A stretch of 7,323 nt of DNA from Endomicrobium sp. (lineage in GTDB: Bacteria > Elusimicrobiota > Endomicrobiia > Endomicrobiales > Endomicrobiaceae): assembly GCA_031277075.1 (NCBI GenBank), contig JAISLV010000125.1, forward strand, positions 1 through 7,323, written 5' to 3'. Under the pieces are notes generated by a model. It was given only the letters and a program-made list of their open reading frames with translations. It was not told the DNA's origin and ran no database searches. The position numbers were made by a program, and so were the translations under genes. Below are positions 1 through 6,168 of this stretch, in pieces. Position 1 is the stretch's first letter. Each line of letters starts with the position of its first letter.

Positions 1-672
1 CCCTATACGCCGCAATACTATTTGAACCTCGCCGAAGTTTCGGGTCTTAAAAAAATTAAAGAGCTTTACGCTTACGATATGGACGTTTCAAGCGACGAAA
101 GAGTAGGCAGGCTTGAAAGAGTAGTAAGCATGGCAAAGAAAAAAATGCATATGTTAAAAATAAGAACTCTTAAGCTAAGCTCTTTTGAAGAAGATTTAAA
201 AGACGCAATTTCAATATATAACCGCGCTTGGGAAAAAAATTGGGGCTTTGTTCCTTGGACTGATGAAGAATTTGCAAGCCTAGCTTCAAAAATAAAAACG
301 CTTTTAGACCCTGACATGGTAATTATTGCCTCAATAAACGATTCTCCTGTGGGTATGTTAGTATCGCTGCCCGACTATAACCAAGTTTTAAAAAAATTAA
401 ACGGAAGTTTGCTGCCTTTCGGAATATTTAAATTTTTATATTATAAAAATAAAATAGACGGTTTAAGGCTTATGGTAATGGGCGTAATAAAAGAATACAG
501 GCAAAAAGGCATAGAAGCCGTAATGTATGAAAAAGGCTTAAAAAACGCTCTTAAAAAAGGATATAAACGCTGCGAACTCTCTTGGGTTTTAGAAGACAAT
601 GTTATGACGCGCAGAACCGCAGAAATGATGAACGGACGCATTTACAAAAAATACGCCGTCTACGGGAATTAA
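1..672 (+). CDS. GNAT-fold N-acyltransferase-like protein, 3' part (5' end outside window)
   Basis: The reading frame is open from the first base (PYTPQYYLNL...) to TAA at 670-672, giving the last 223 residues. A TTG at 22 is internal, not a start, because the frame continues upstream with family-like sequence. The segment resembles the C-terminal part of an uncharacterised acyl-CoA N-acyltransferase family of roughly 370 residues that I know from several phyla. Landmarks are an N-terminal YTPQYYLNL stretch followed by LKKIKELYAY, then AWEKNWGFVPW (about residues 76-86 of this fragment), LDPDMVIIA, and EYRQKGIEA (165-173), which has the RxxGxxA form of the acetyl-CoA pyrophosphate-binding loop. 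A conserved ELSWVLEDN segment follows. By family the protein is a soluble cytoplasmic acyltransferase; its substrate is not known to me. No downstream partner is evident: the next gene is 194 bases away behind its own promoter candidate. Confidence 0.85.
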   Translation, partial: PYTPQYYLNLAEVSGLKKIKELYAYDMDVSSDERVGRLERVVSMAKKKMHMLKIRTLKLSSFEEDLKDAISIYNRAWEKNWGFVPWTDEEFASLASKIKTLLDPDMVIIASINDSPVGMLVSLPDYNQVLKKLNGSLLPFGIFKFLYYKNKIDGLRLMVMGVIKEYRQKGIEAVMYEKGLKNALKKGYKRCELSWVLEDNVMTRRTAEMMNGRIYKKYAVYGN

Positions 673-702
673 TTTTGGACGCATGGACGTATTGAGGCTT
701 GG

Positions 703-724
703 CAGCGGCTAACAATAACCGCTG
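703..724. other. Imperfect stem-loop downstream of the GNAT-like gene
   Basis: Bases 703-711 (CAGCGGCTA) can pair with 716-724 (TAACCGCTG) with one mismatch, leaving a 4-base loop. It lies 31 bases after the GNAT-like stop codon. No run of T follows directly, so it is not a standard intrinsic terminator; it could be a 3'-end stabilising hairpin. The same bases are contested by an overlapping CTGAA/TTCAG repeat at 722-736, and a further 5-bp hairpin lies at 740-752 (GATGT-TGC-ACATC). Function is unknown. Confidence 0.4.
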
Positions 725-736
725 AAACTAGTTCAG
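722..736. repeat. Short inverted repeat with CTGAA/TTCAG arms
   Basis: CTGAA at 722-726 is mirrored by TTCAG at 732-736 around ACTAG. On its own a 5-bp arm is weak evidence. It is listed because the other long gaps of this window contain inverted repeats with the same arm sequence (about 1758-1799, 1827-1866 and 5659-5673). It may be a degenerate member of a dispersed palindrome family. Confidence 0.3.
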
Positions 737-777
737 GGCGATGTTGCACATCTGGCGGGGCGACGACAGCTTGGGAT

Positions 778-805
778 TTTTTGAGATAACCTTTTTGAGA
801 TAACC
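778..805 (+). repeat. Perfect 14-bp tandem duplication upstream of a promoter
   Basis: TTTTTGAGATAACC occurs twice head to tail, at 778-791 and 792-805, without a mismatch. It ends one base before the proposed -35 box of the downstream gene pair. It may be a replication-slippage duplication, or two binding sites for a regulator; the sequence alone does not separate these. Confidence 0.75.
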
Positions 806-806
806 T

Positions 807-835
807 TTGATTTATTTCTCAAAAAATTATAAAAT
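807..835 (+). promoter_or_regulatory. Candidate sigma-70 promoter for the Ig-like/membrane-protein pair
   Basis: A -35 box TTGATT (807-812) and a -10 box TAAAAT (830-835) are separated by 17 bases. This places transcription start near 842, about 25 bases before the ATG at 867. An alternative -10, TATAAA at 828-833, would give a 15-base spacer. The match is reasonable but the surroundings are AT-rich, where such matches occur by chance. Confidence 0.45.
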
Positions 836-855
836 TTGACTACATTTTTTGTTTT

Positions 856-860
856 GGAGG
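856..860 (+). promoter_or_regulatory. Shine-Dalgarno GGAGG that fixes the start at 867
   Basis: GGAGG lies 6 bases before the ATG at 867. An in-frame TTG at 849 would place the ribosome-binding site inside the coding region and has no such site of its own, so ATG 867 is the better start. Confidence 0.85.
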
Positions 861-866
861 CTTACA

Positions 867-1307
867 ATGGCTAGAGTTTCAAAGAAAAAAGAAGTTGCAG
901 CGGTAGAAAAACCAGTTAAAAAACCCGTAAAAAAAGTCGCGGTGAAAAAAGAAAAAACAGCGAAATCTAAAGAAAAAGTTGAAGTCGTAAAAACCGCTAA
1001 AACCATAAAAGGAGAGCAAACGCCTTCCGAAAAATTGAACGCGTATTTAATTATAGATTACCCCATTGAAAACGATATATTGCAGGCAAACGGTCATTAC
1101 GCTATACGCATAGGCGCGTCGCACGACGGATACGTGGAAGTTTCTTTTAACGGCGGCGAATGGGTGCCTGCAAGATTTAGCGACGGATATTGGTGGTTTG
1201 ACTGGGTTTATTTTAGCGCGGGAGATTATACTCTTGCCGCAAGAATGATAGGACAAGACGGAAAAACTGTAGCCGAAACTCCCTCAAGAAAATATACGGT
1301 ATGCTAA
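867..1307 (+). CDS. Lysine-rich protein with a C-terminal Ig-like β-sandwich domain
   Basis: The protein has 146 residues. Residues 1-48 contain 17 lysines in a low-complexity K/A/V/P/E tail with KKPV repeats and no signal peptide, much like basic tails of histone H1-like or other nucleic-acid-binding proteins. Residues about 57-146 look like one bacterial Ig-like domain: an opening DYPIENDIL strand, then VEVSFNGGEWVPA, WWFDWVYFSAGDYTLAARM and a closing DGKTVAETPSRKYTV strand. This follows the pattern of Ig-like domains with VEVSxDGGxW and a later GxYTLxxR strand. A carbohydrate-binding E-set fold is the alternative. It ends in Cys. No enzymatic motif is visible. The stop overlaps the start of the next gene, so the two are probably made together. 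Binding partner and role are unknown; the fold call is by eye and moderate, while the gene itself is well supported by RBS and composition. Confidence 0.8.
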   Translation: MARVSKKKEVAAVEKPVKKPVKKVAVKKEKTAKSKEKVEVVKTAKTIKGEQTPSEKLNAYLIIDYPIENDILQANGHYAIRIGASHDGYVEVSFNGGEWVPARFSDGYWWFDWVYFSAGDYTLAARMIGQDGKTVAETPSRKYTVC

Positions 1308-1492
1308 AAAGAAAACAAACCGACGATTGTATATGCGATATTTATAAACAACTCGGCAAGATATGCGTTGCGTCGCTATTTGCCGGTTTGGTTTTCGTTT
1401 TCTTTGCGGCGTATAAAAAGAGAGACAGTTACGAAGATTATCAGGAGCGCTTAAGAAACGCATATGAAGGATTGTCGCCTGAAGAATATTAG
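1301..1492 (+). CDS. Small single-span membrane protein of unknown function
   Basis: The 63-residue protein starts at the ATG in ATGCTAA, where the upstream gene's TAA overlaps it by 7 bases; this is a typical translational-coupling arrangement. Residues 1-20 are polar with Cys10 and Cys12. Residues about 21-38 (ICVASLFAGLVFVFFAAY) form one hydrophobic span, followed by KKR and an acidic, tyrosine-rich tail with predicted helical character (DSYEDYQERLRNAYEGLSPEEY without clear motif). Basic residues lie on both sides of the span, so orientation is ambiguous. No family is recognised. Its context suggests that it could anchor or accompany the Ig-like protein at the membrane, which is inference only. 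Confidence 0.65.
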   Translation: MLKRKQTDDCICDIYKQLGKICVASLFAGLVFVFFAAYKKRDSYEDYQERLRNAYEGLSPEEY

Positions 1493-1756
1493 CCGAAGGC
1501 GCAAATTGAGAAGTTTAAAAATCGTAAAGCCATAGTAATTATAGTATTATTGCGGCGTCTTCCAAAAACCATAACGCCCGTATTTGCCTTGTGCTTTTTG
1601 CGGCGTTTCTTTATCAGAAAATTTGTCAGTCCCTGTTTTGAGGACGACCCGCATTTTCTTCTTTGAACTGCCGCAAAACTCATGGCAATTACGGACACTA
1701 TACGTTTCAAAAGACGCGCCTATTGGGTTTCTTTAAAAACTCAGCTTTTTTGCCGC

Positions 1757-1799
1757 CCTGAACCCCGTATTTATATATTGCGGGGCAGGACTGTTTCAG
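1757..1799. repeat. GC-rich inverted repeat (hairpin)
   Basis: CCCCG at 1763-1767 pairs with CGGGG at 1781-1785 around an AT-rich loop. The stem can be extended by CCTG (1757-1760) with CAGG (1786-1789) across a 2-base bulge. Alternatively CTGAA (1758-1762) pairs with TTCAG (1795-1799). No T-run follows, so it is not an obvious terminator for the upstream membrane-protein gene. Confidence 0.5.
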
Positions 1800-1819
1800 C
1801 GATTGCGTTATTTTTACGA

Positions 1820-1873
1820 CGACATTCTGAAGCGGACGCCTCGTAAAGTTTTACTACGAAGTTCAGGATGACG
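1820..1873. repeat. REP-like inverted repeat upstream of smc
   Basis: CATTCTGAA (1823-1831) pairs with TTCAGGATG (1862-1870), with one G-T wobble, and pairing resumes outside a single mismatch (1820-1821 with 1872-1873). An inner stem TCGTA (1841-1845) with TACGA (1855-1859) sits in the loop. The outer arms resemble the short dispersed palindromes of the form CATNCTGAA...TTCAGNATG that I know from intergenic DNA of many bacteria. Whether this is a member of a family in this genome needs the rest of the chromosome. Confidence 0.55.
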
Positions 1874-1925
1874 GCTTTTTCGCTGAATTTTTAGAGAAAC
1901 CTTTTTATCTTTTTAAGGGACAATC

Positions 1926-4900
1926 ATGTATTTAAAAAAAGTTGAAATGTGCGGTTTCAAATCTTTTGCCGATAGAACCGTTTTAGATTTTGAGCCTGGC
2001 ATTACAGGTATAATAGGTCCAAACGGCTGCGGCAAATCAAATATCTCAGACGGCATACGCTGGTGTTTAGGCGAGCAAAGAGCTAAATCTATGCGCAGCT
2101 CTCAAATGCAAGAAGTGATTTTCGGCGGAACTCAAACAAGAGCTACTACGGGAATGTCTGAAGTTTCTCTTACCTTTGACAATTCTCAAAACGTTTTGCC
2201 CATAGATTATTCCGAAGTTACCGTCGCAAGACGCCTTTTTAGAAGCGGCGAAAGCGAATATTTTATCAATAAAGCCCAAGTGCGCCTTAAAGATATAAAA
2301 GATATGTTCTTAGACACGGGCGTAGGTTCCGACGGATATTCCGTTATAGAACAGGGAAAAGTTGATTTTTTGACGACGGCAAAACCAGAAGACAGAAGAG
2401 AACTTTTTGAAGAAGCCGCAGGCGTCGCAAAATATAAAGTAAGACGCGAAGAAACTTTAAGAAGGCTTGAGAGAGTAGAAACCGATATGTCGCGCCTTTC
2501 AGACGCGCTGGCTATTCACAAACAGCAGATTACCGCCTTAGACATAGCCGCAAAAAAAGCGAAACAATATAAGAAATACCAAGAAGACCTAGCCAAATAC
2601 GAAGTCGCCGCTTTGACGCGCCATATAACTTTCGGCGACGCGGAAATCAACCGATTAAAACAAGACCTAGACCCAAAAATAAAAGATTGCGAAATAAGCA
2701 ATACTTCAGCCGCGCAGCTTGACGCCGCAATCGGCGAAATGCGCATAAACTTAGACGAGAAAAATGACAATTACGTCAATGTCAATAAAGATTTGGGCGA
2801 AATAAAAGCGCAGATAGGCGTTTGCGACCAAATAATACGGCATTCGTCGCAAAGAGAAACTGAAATCCGAACGGAACAGGAGAACCTTCAAGCCGAGCTT
2901 ACAATAAACCGAGAACAAATTGCGCGTTATGAAACGCAGTTAAACAATATAGACGTTGACGACGGAACGCTTGCTTTTGAAACCGACGCTTTAGAAAAGG
3001 CTTACAGAGAAAAAGAACTTCGTTACAATTTAATTAAATCAAAATTTTCACAAGCCGAAAGCAGAGAAAATGAAATACGCTCAAGAATTTCCGAACTTGA
3101 AAACGAAAAAGAAAACAATATAAATTTAAAAGCGGAACTTTCTGAGACAAAAATACATTTAGACGCGCAAACGGGTTCGCTTCAAAGAATTATAACAAGG
3201 CTTGAAAGCGATATAGAGCCTTCAAAACAGGATATTTCAAACGCGCAGACGGAGCTGTCGCAATTGAGCGACGCTCTCATCTTGCTTGAAGCCAGAAAAG
3301 AAGAAATAAATAAAACCGTTCTTGATAACGAAAACAAAGTGAACGCGCTTGAGGATAAGATTTCCAGTTTAAAACAGGAGCTTGCTTCAAACGATTCAAG
3401 AATGGCGACTTTAAAAGAGTTTGACTTGCAAGACCCTATACGCTCGTCAATAAGAGCTGTTTTAACTTTAAACGTCGCAAGAGGTCCCGTGAGCGGTCTT
3501 ATTGACGCTACAGACGATAAAGACGAACTTATAGCCGCAGCTTTAGGCGAAAAATTAAATTATCTTGTCGCAGATACCGTAGAGCAAGCCGAGACCGCCA
3601 TAAGATTTTTGGAAGAAAACGGACTTAACCGCTTGTCTTTCATAATCGCCGATAAAGTTCCTGATATTTTGCCTAAAACTCTGGGGCTTCCGCAGGGTTT
3701 TGACGAACTCATAAAATTTTTAAAATATTCAGAACGCGACGAAAAAATTATACGTTTCCTTTGCGGAGACACCGTAGTGTCGGGCAACAAACTTTACGGC
3801 GCAATAGTCGTGTCCGGCGGAGGCAAGCCCGCGTTTGAAAAGCCCGTTTTAATTGAAGAGCAAATCAAAAAACTTGCCGAAAAATCGCAAGAATATAAAA
3901 ATCAAATAGCTCAAACTCAAAGCGAAATAGACGCCATTAACGATTATCACACAAATTCAAAACTTGAAAAAGAGCGTTTCGGATTTGACGCGATAAGAAT
4001 TAAAGCTCAAATTGAGACCAAAACGGCAATGTTGTCCGACAAAAGAAACGAGATAAAAAATACCGTTGAAGAAATAAACGCGCATAGAGAAGAAATAAAC
4101 GCTAAAGCGGCGGAACTTTCAACTTTTAACGAAAGGCTCGCGGCTTTCGACGCGGCTTTATCGCAAATTGAAGACGAAGAAAACAGACTTTACGAAGAAC
4201 TAAAAATCGTTGAAGAAACCGCAGACGCCGCAAAAAAAGAAGAATCGCTTTTGGCGCCTGATATGATGGAAGCCCGCAGCGCTTGGGACAAAAAAGCCGC
4301 CGAAATGGAAAATAAGCAGAAAGGCAGGCAGTATATAACCGACAACATTTCAAACGTCAATAGGCAAATAGAATACGCGCTAAATAAAATTGCTGAAAAC
4401 GAAACTAAGATTAACGAGCTTTTAACTTTGCAGGAAAGCGAAACCGTCAAAATTCAACAACTTTACGAACAGCAGGCTCAGAAAGAAGCGGAAGTGCAGG
4501 TTTTTCTTTCTGACAGAGAAAATTTGCAAAATGCCATAGACGAAAAAACAGACGCTTGGCATGAAATGCGCGCAAAAAGCGACGCTTTAAACAATGAAAT
4601 AAGCGCAATACAAGTTGATTTAAAAAATTACGAATATCAAAAATCCGATTTAGAAAAAAGGCTTTTAGAAACTTACGGCAAACGCTATGAAGACATCAAA
4701 AATGATTTTGACGGCGTTGAAATAAACGACGAAGAAATAACGAGAATAAAAAGAAAAATGGAATCTATGGGTTCGGTCAATCTCGCCGCGCAGGAAGAAT
4801 ACGACGCGCTTGAACAAAGATACAATTTTCTTTTAACGCAGCAGCAGGATTTGCTCAAAGCAAAAGACGATTTGCGCGAAGTGATAAAGAAAATAAATAA

Positions 4901-5381
4901 TTCAACGATAGAAAATTTCAAAAAAACTTTTGACGTTGTGAGGATAAACTTTAAAGAACTTTACCGCAAACTTTTCGGCGGAGGCGAGGCGGACTTAATT
5001 CTTACCGACGAAAACAATCTTTTAGAAAGCGGCGTTGACATTTTTGCCCAGCCTCCGGGCAAAAAACTTCAAAACATTTCGCTTTATTCCGGAGGGGAAA
5101 AAGCTCTCACCGCAGTGGCTCTGCTTTTTGCGTTCTTTATGGTGAAACCTTCGCCGTTTTGTATTTTAGACGAAGTTGACGCTCCGCTTGACGACGCAAA
5201 TATCGGCAGATATATAGCGATGATAAAAGAGTTTTCTCAAAAAACGCAATTTTTAGTTGTAACGCACAATAAACGCACAATGGAAATGGCAGATATTTTA
5301 TACGGCGTGACGATGGAAGAACACGGCGTCTCAAAAATAATATCGGTAAGAATGAACAAACAAGACCAAGCAACAGCCTAG
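1926..5381 (+). CDS. smc: Chromosome partition/condensation ATPase SMC
   Basis: This is a complete 1151-residue SMC, of normal length for bacteria. AAGGGA at 1915-1920, 5 bases before the ATG, supports the start, and the MYLKKVEMCGFKSFAD beginning is canonical. Walker A GPNGCGKS is at 31-38, and the putative arginine-finger loop around Arg57 (KSMRSSQM) precedes EVIFGG. The conserved EQGKV and AKPEDRRELFEEAAG segments span 142-166. A long coiled coil (about 170-505) runs to the hinge (about 510-635; GPVSGLIDAT starts at 520 and a glycine-rich VSGGGK ends it). The return coiled coil runs to about 990. The C-terminal head has the signature YSGGEKALTA from 1054 and Walker B FCILDEVDAPLDD, with Asp1082 and catalytic Glu1083. 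By family it forms a homodimer, works with ScpA and ScpB, and loads on chromosomal DNA to align arms and segregate origins. The residue before SGGE is Tyr where Leu is usual. It stands alone between two long gaps; usual neighbours such as ftsY or rnc are absent. Confidence 0.98.
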   Translation: MYLKKVEMCGFKSFADRTVLDFEPGITGIIGPNGCGKSNISDGIRWCLGEQRAKSMRSSQMQEVIFGGTQTRATTGMSEVSLTFDNSQNVLPIDYSEVTVARRLFRSGESEYFINKAQVRLKDIKDMFLDTGVGSDGYSVIEQGKVDFLTTAKPEDRRELFEEAAGVAKYKVRREETLRRLERVETDMSRLSDALAIHKQQITALDIAAKKAKQYKKYQEDLAKYEVAALTRHITFGDAEINRLKQDLDPKIKDCEISNTSAAQLDAAIGEMRINLDEKNDNYVNVNKDLGEIKAQIGVCDQIIRHSSQRETEIRTEQENLQAELTINREQIARYETQLNNIDVDDGTLAFETDALEKAYREKELRYNLIKSKFSQAESRENEIRSRISELENEKENNINLKAELSETKIHLDAQTGSLQRIITRLESDIEPSKQDISNAQTELSQLSDALILLEARKEEINKTVLDNENKVNALEDKISSLKQELASNDSRMATLKEFDLQDPIRSSIRAVLTLNVARGPVSGLIDATDDKDELIAAALGEKLNYLVADTVEQAETAIRFLEENGLNRLSFIIADKVPDILPKTLGLPQGFDELIKFLKYSERDEKIIRFLCGDTVVSGNKLYGAIVVSGGGKPAFEKPVLIEEQIKKLAEKSQEYKNQIAQTQSEIDAINDYHTNSKLEKERFGFDAIRIKAQIETKTAMLSDKRNEIKNTVEEINAHREEINAKAAELSTFNERLAAFDAALSQIEDEENRLYEELKIVEETADAAKKEESLLAPDMMEARSAWDKKAAEMENKQKGRQYITDNISNVNRQIEYALNKIAENETKINELLTLQESETVKIQQLYEQQAQKEAEVQVFLSDRENLQNAIDEKTDAWHEMRAKSDALNNEISAIQVDLKNYEYQKSDLEKRLLETYGKRYEDIKNDFDGVEINDEEITRIKRKMESMGSVNLAAQEEYDALEQRYNFLLTQQQDLLKAKDDLREVIKKINNSTIENFKKTFDVVRINFKELYRKLFGGGEADLILTDENNLLESGVDIFAQPPGKKLQNISLYSGGEKALTAVALLFAFFMVKPSPFCILDEVDAPLDDANIGRYIAMIKEFSQKTQFLVVTHNKRTMEMADILYGVTMEEHGVSKIISVRMNKQDQATA

Positions 5382-5413
5382 AAAAAGGGTATATCTAAAA
5401 ACCCGTATTTTTT
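5382..5413 (+). terminator. Weak candidate terminator after smc
   Basis: Directly after the smc stop, GGGT (5387-5390) can pair with ACCC (5401-5404), flanked by an A-run (5382-5386) and followed by a T-run (5408-5413). The A-run and T-run could lengthen the stem across a 3-base bulge. The core stem is only 4 bp with a 10-base loop, so the call is tentative, but position and T-run fit. Confidence 0.35.
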
Positions 5414-5444
5414 AAGGAATAAACAAGACAACTGGGAAATACCA

Positions 5445-5461
5445 CGCCGCTTCAAGCGGCG
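5445..5461. repeat. Perfect 7-bp GC-rich hairpin
   Basis: CGCCGCT (5445-5451) pairs perfectly with AGCGGCG (5455-5461) around a TCA loop. CCAC at 5442-5445 and GTGG at 5477-5480 could close a larger outer structure, though the two would share base 5445. The sequence after the hairpin is not T-rich enough for an intrinsic terminator. It could protect an smc transcript end or be part of a repeat. Confidence 0.55.
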
Positions 5462-5655
5462 ACCATTTATAAATAAAGTGGAATAACGACAGCGTCGCCA
5501 TAACGGCAGCTTCCAAAAAATCTGATGAATTCCCCTTTTAAAGAATGGTGAACGCGCGACAAATCAGCAAAGAGCGCAATATGAAGACGGCTGGGTTGCC
5601 CTACGCGGTTTTGTTGTTGCTTGCCGCTACATTTCTTTGATGTTGTTTGTCTGTC

Positions 5656-5676
5656 ATGCTGAATTAATTTCAGCAT
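5656..5676. repeat. REP-like perfect palindrome
   Basis: ATGCTGAA (5656-5663) and TTCAGCAT (5669-5676) are perfect inverted arms around TTAAT. The flanking TGTC on the left and CT on the right make it look like the dispersed TGTCATNCTGAA...TTCAGNAT class found between genes in many bacteria. The arms share CTGAA/TTCAG with the repeat at 1820-1873 in front of smc. Confidence 0.65.
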
Positions 5677-5758
5677 CTGCCGTTTGTCGCTGACGTCATT
5701 TAAAACCGACGTTTCGCGTAATATTTTCATACCCGATACAAACATGGACAAAGTTCCG

Positions 5759-5788
5759 TTGCGATAATGTCCTTTTGGATATTACAAT
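5759..5788 (+). promoter_or_regulatory. Candidate sigma-70 promoter for the β-domain protein/prepilin pair
   Basis: TTGCGA (5759-5764) and TACAAT (5783-5788) are separated by 18 bases, predicting a start near 5795 and a leader of about 20 bases before ATG 5814. A short dyad, GGACA (5746-5750) with TGTCC (5768-5772), brackets the -35 box and could be an operator, but its arms are short. The prediction rests on sequence match alone. Confidence 0.4.
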
Positions 5789-5803
5789 AATATATGTTAA
5801 ATC

Positions 5804-5809
5804 GGAGAG
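5804..5809 (+). promoter_or_regulatory. Shine-Dalgarno GGAGAG that fixes the start at 5814
   Basis: GGAGAG ends 4 bases before ATG 5814, and the signal peptide begins exactly there. A longer frame from TTG 5775 would add 13 residues that spoil the signal peptide and would overlap the promoter candidate. Confidence 0.8.
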
Positions 5810-5813
5810 CGTA

Positions 5814-6146
5814 ATGTTAAAAAAAATTTTTTTACTTTCATTCATTGTTTTTATTTTTTCAATTCCAGCTTATGCCGTAAAAGTATATCCAAACCCGTGG
5901 ATACCCGCAGATAAATCAAACACGCATAATGGAATCATAACTTTTGCAGGTCTTTCCCCTGCCGGCGGGACAATAATGATATACAATTCAACGGGAGAAC
6001 TCGTAAAAAAACTCTCATGGGATACGGGATCTTCCGCGACGTGGGACGCTAAAAACGATATAGGCGAAAATGTAGCCAGCGGCGTCTATATTTGGGTTTT
6101 AACGCAAGGCGGGAACGAAAACGGCAAGATTGTAATAGTAAGATAA
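5814..6146 (+). CDS. Small secreted protein: signal peptide plus one FlgD-like/secretion-tail-like β-domain
   Basis: The 110-residue protein begins MLKKIFLLSFIVFIFSIPAYA, a classical signal peptide with a likely cut after Ala21 (PAYA|VKVYPN). The mature 89 residues follow the pattern of the FlgD Ig-like and type IX secretion C-terminal domains: VYPNPW at 24-29, IITFAGL, the strand MIYNSTGELVKKL (about 56-67), then WDAKNDIGENVASGVYIW (77-94) and a closing GKIVIVR. In known proteins this domain usually forms the tail of a much larger exported protein; here it is nearly the whole protein, which is unusual. It is predicted to be periplasmic or on the cell surface. The prepilin gene begins 22 bases downstream with its own GGAGA, so the two are likely one operon. 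Function unknown; being a remnant of a longer gene is possible, but the intact RBS and signal peptide argue for a real gene. Confidence 0.85.
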   Translation: MLKKIFLLSFIVFIFSIPAYAVKVYPNPWIPADKSNTHNGIITFAGLSPAGGTIMIYNSTGELVKKLSWDTGSSATWDAKNDIGENVASGVYIWVLTQGGNENGKIVIVR

Positions 6147-6168
6147 CAGACTTTCACTGGAGACATAA

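Larger units (their letters stand above)
1493..1925. other. 433-base gap upstream of smc with no supported gene
   Basis: No reading frame here has a ribosome-binding site and protein-like composition. Open stretches exist on both strands (for example minus strand 1489-1710, and a plus-strand continuation after the stop at 1492 up to about 1665) but resemble nothing I know. The right half holds two inverted repeats (1757-1799 and 1820-1873), followed by T-rich DNA and the smc ribosome-binding site. I see no strong promoter for smc. The stretch could be decayed sequence, an RNA leader, or repeat-derived DNA. Confidence 0.6.
5414..5813. other. 400-base gap between smc and the secreted β-domain gene, no supported gene
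   Basis: A minus-strand frame at 5467-5751 is open for 94 codons. It lacks a good ribosome-binding site, has no recognisable domain, and includes a palindrome whose translation (MLKLIQHD) is the kind of peptide produced when dispersed repeats are translated. I therefore do not call it. The stretch contains a perfect 7-bp hairpin (5445-5461), a perfect palindrome (5656-5676) and a promoter candidate (5759-5788). No structured RNA that I know (SRP RNA, RNase P, tmRNA, 6S) is recognisable. Confidence 0.6.

Noticed and set aside
703..724. Stem-loop as an intrinsic terminator of the GNAT-like gene
   Set aside because: No T-run follows directly; the nearest one (777-782) is more than 50 bases away with no hairpin next to it.
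849..866. TTG start at 849 for the lysine-rich protein
   Set aside because: The GGAGG at 856-860 would fall inside the coding region; ATG 867 is correctly spaced from it.
1489..1710. 73-codon open frame on the minus strand upstream of smc
   Set aside because: It is rich in Arg and Lys without any domain, lacks an RBS, and overlaps the end of a coupled gene on the other strand.
2067..5373. Several open frames of 70-86 codons antisense to smc
   Set aside because: They are serine- and phenylalanine-rich shadows of the coiled-coil codons (GAA, AAA) of smc and have no independent support.
5467..5751. 94-codon open frame on the minus strand
   Set aside because: It has no good ribosome-binding site or recognisable domain, spans the palindrome at 5656-5676, and its MLKLIQHD segment is what such repeats encode when translated.
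5775..5813. TTG start at 5775 for the secreted β-domain protein
   Set aside because: It would put a polar extension before the signal peptide and overlap the promoter candidate; ATG 5814 has its own RBS.
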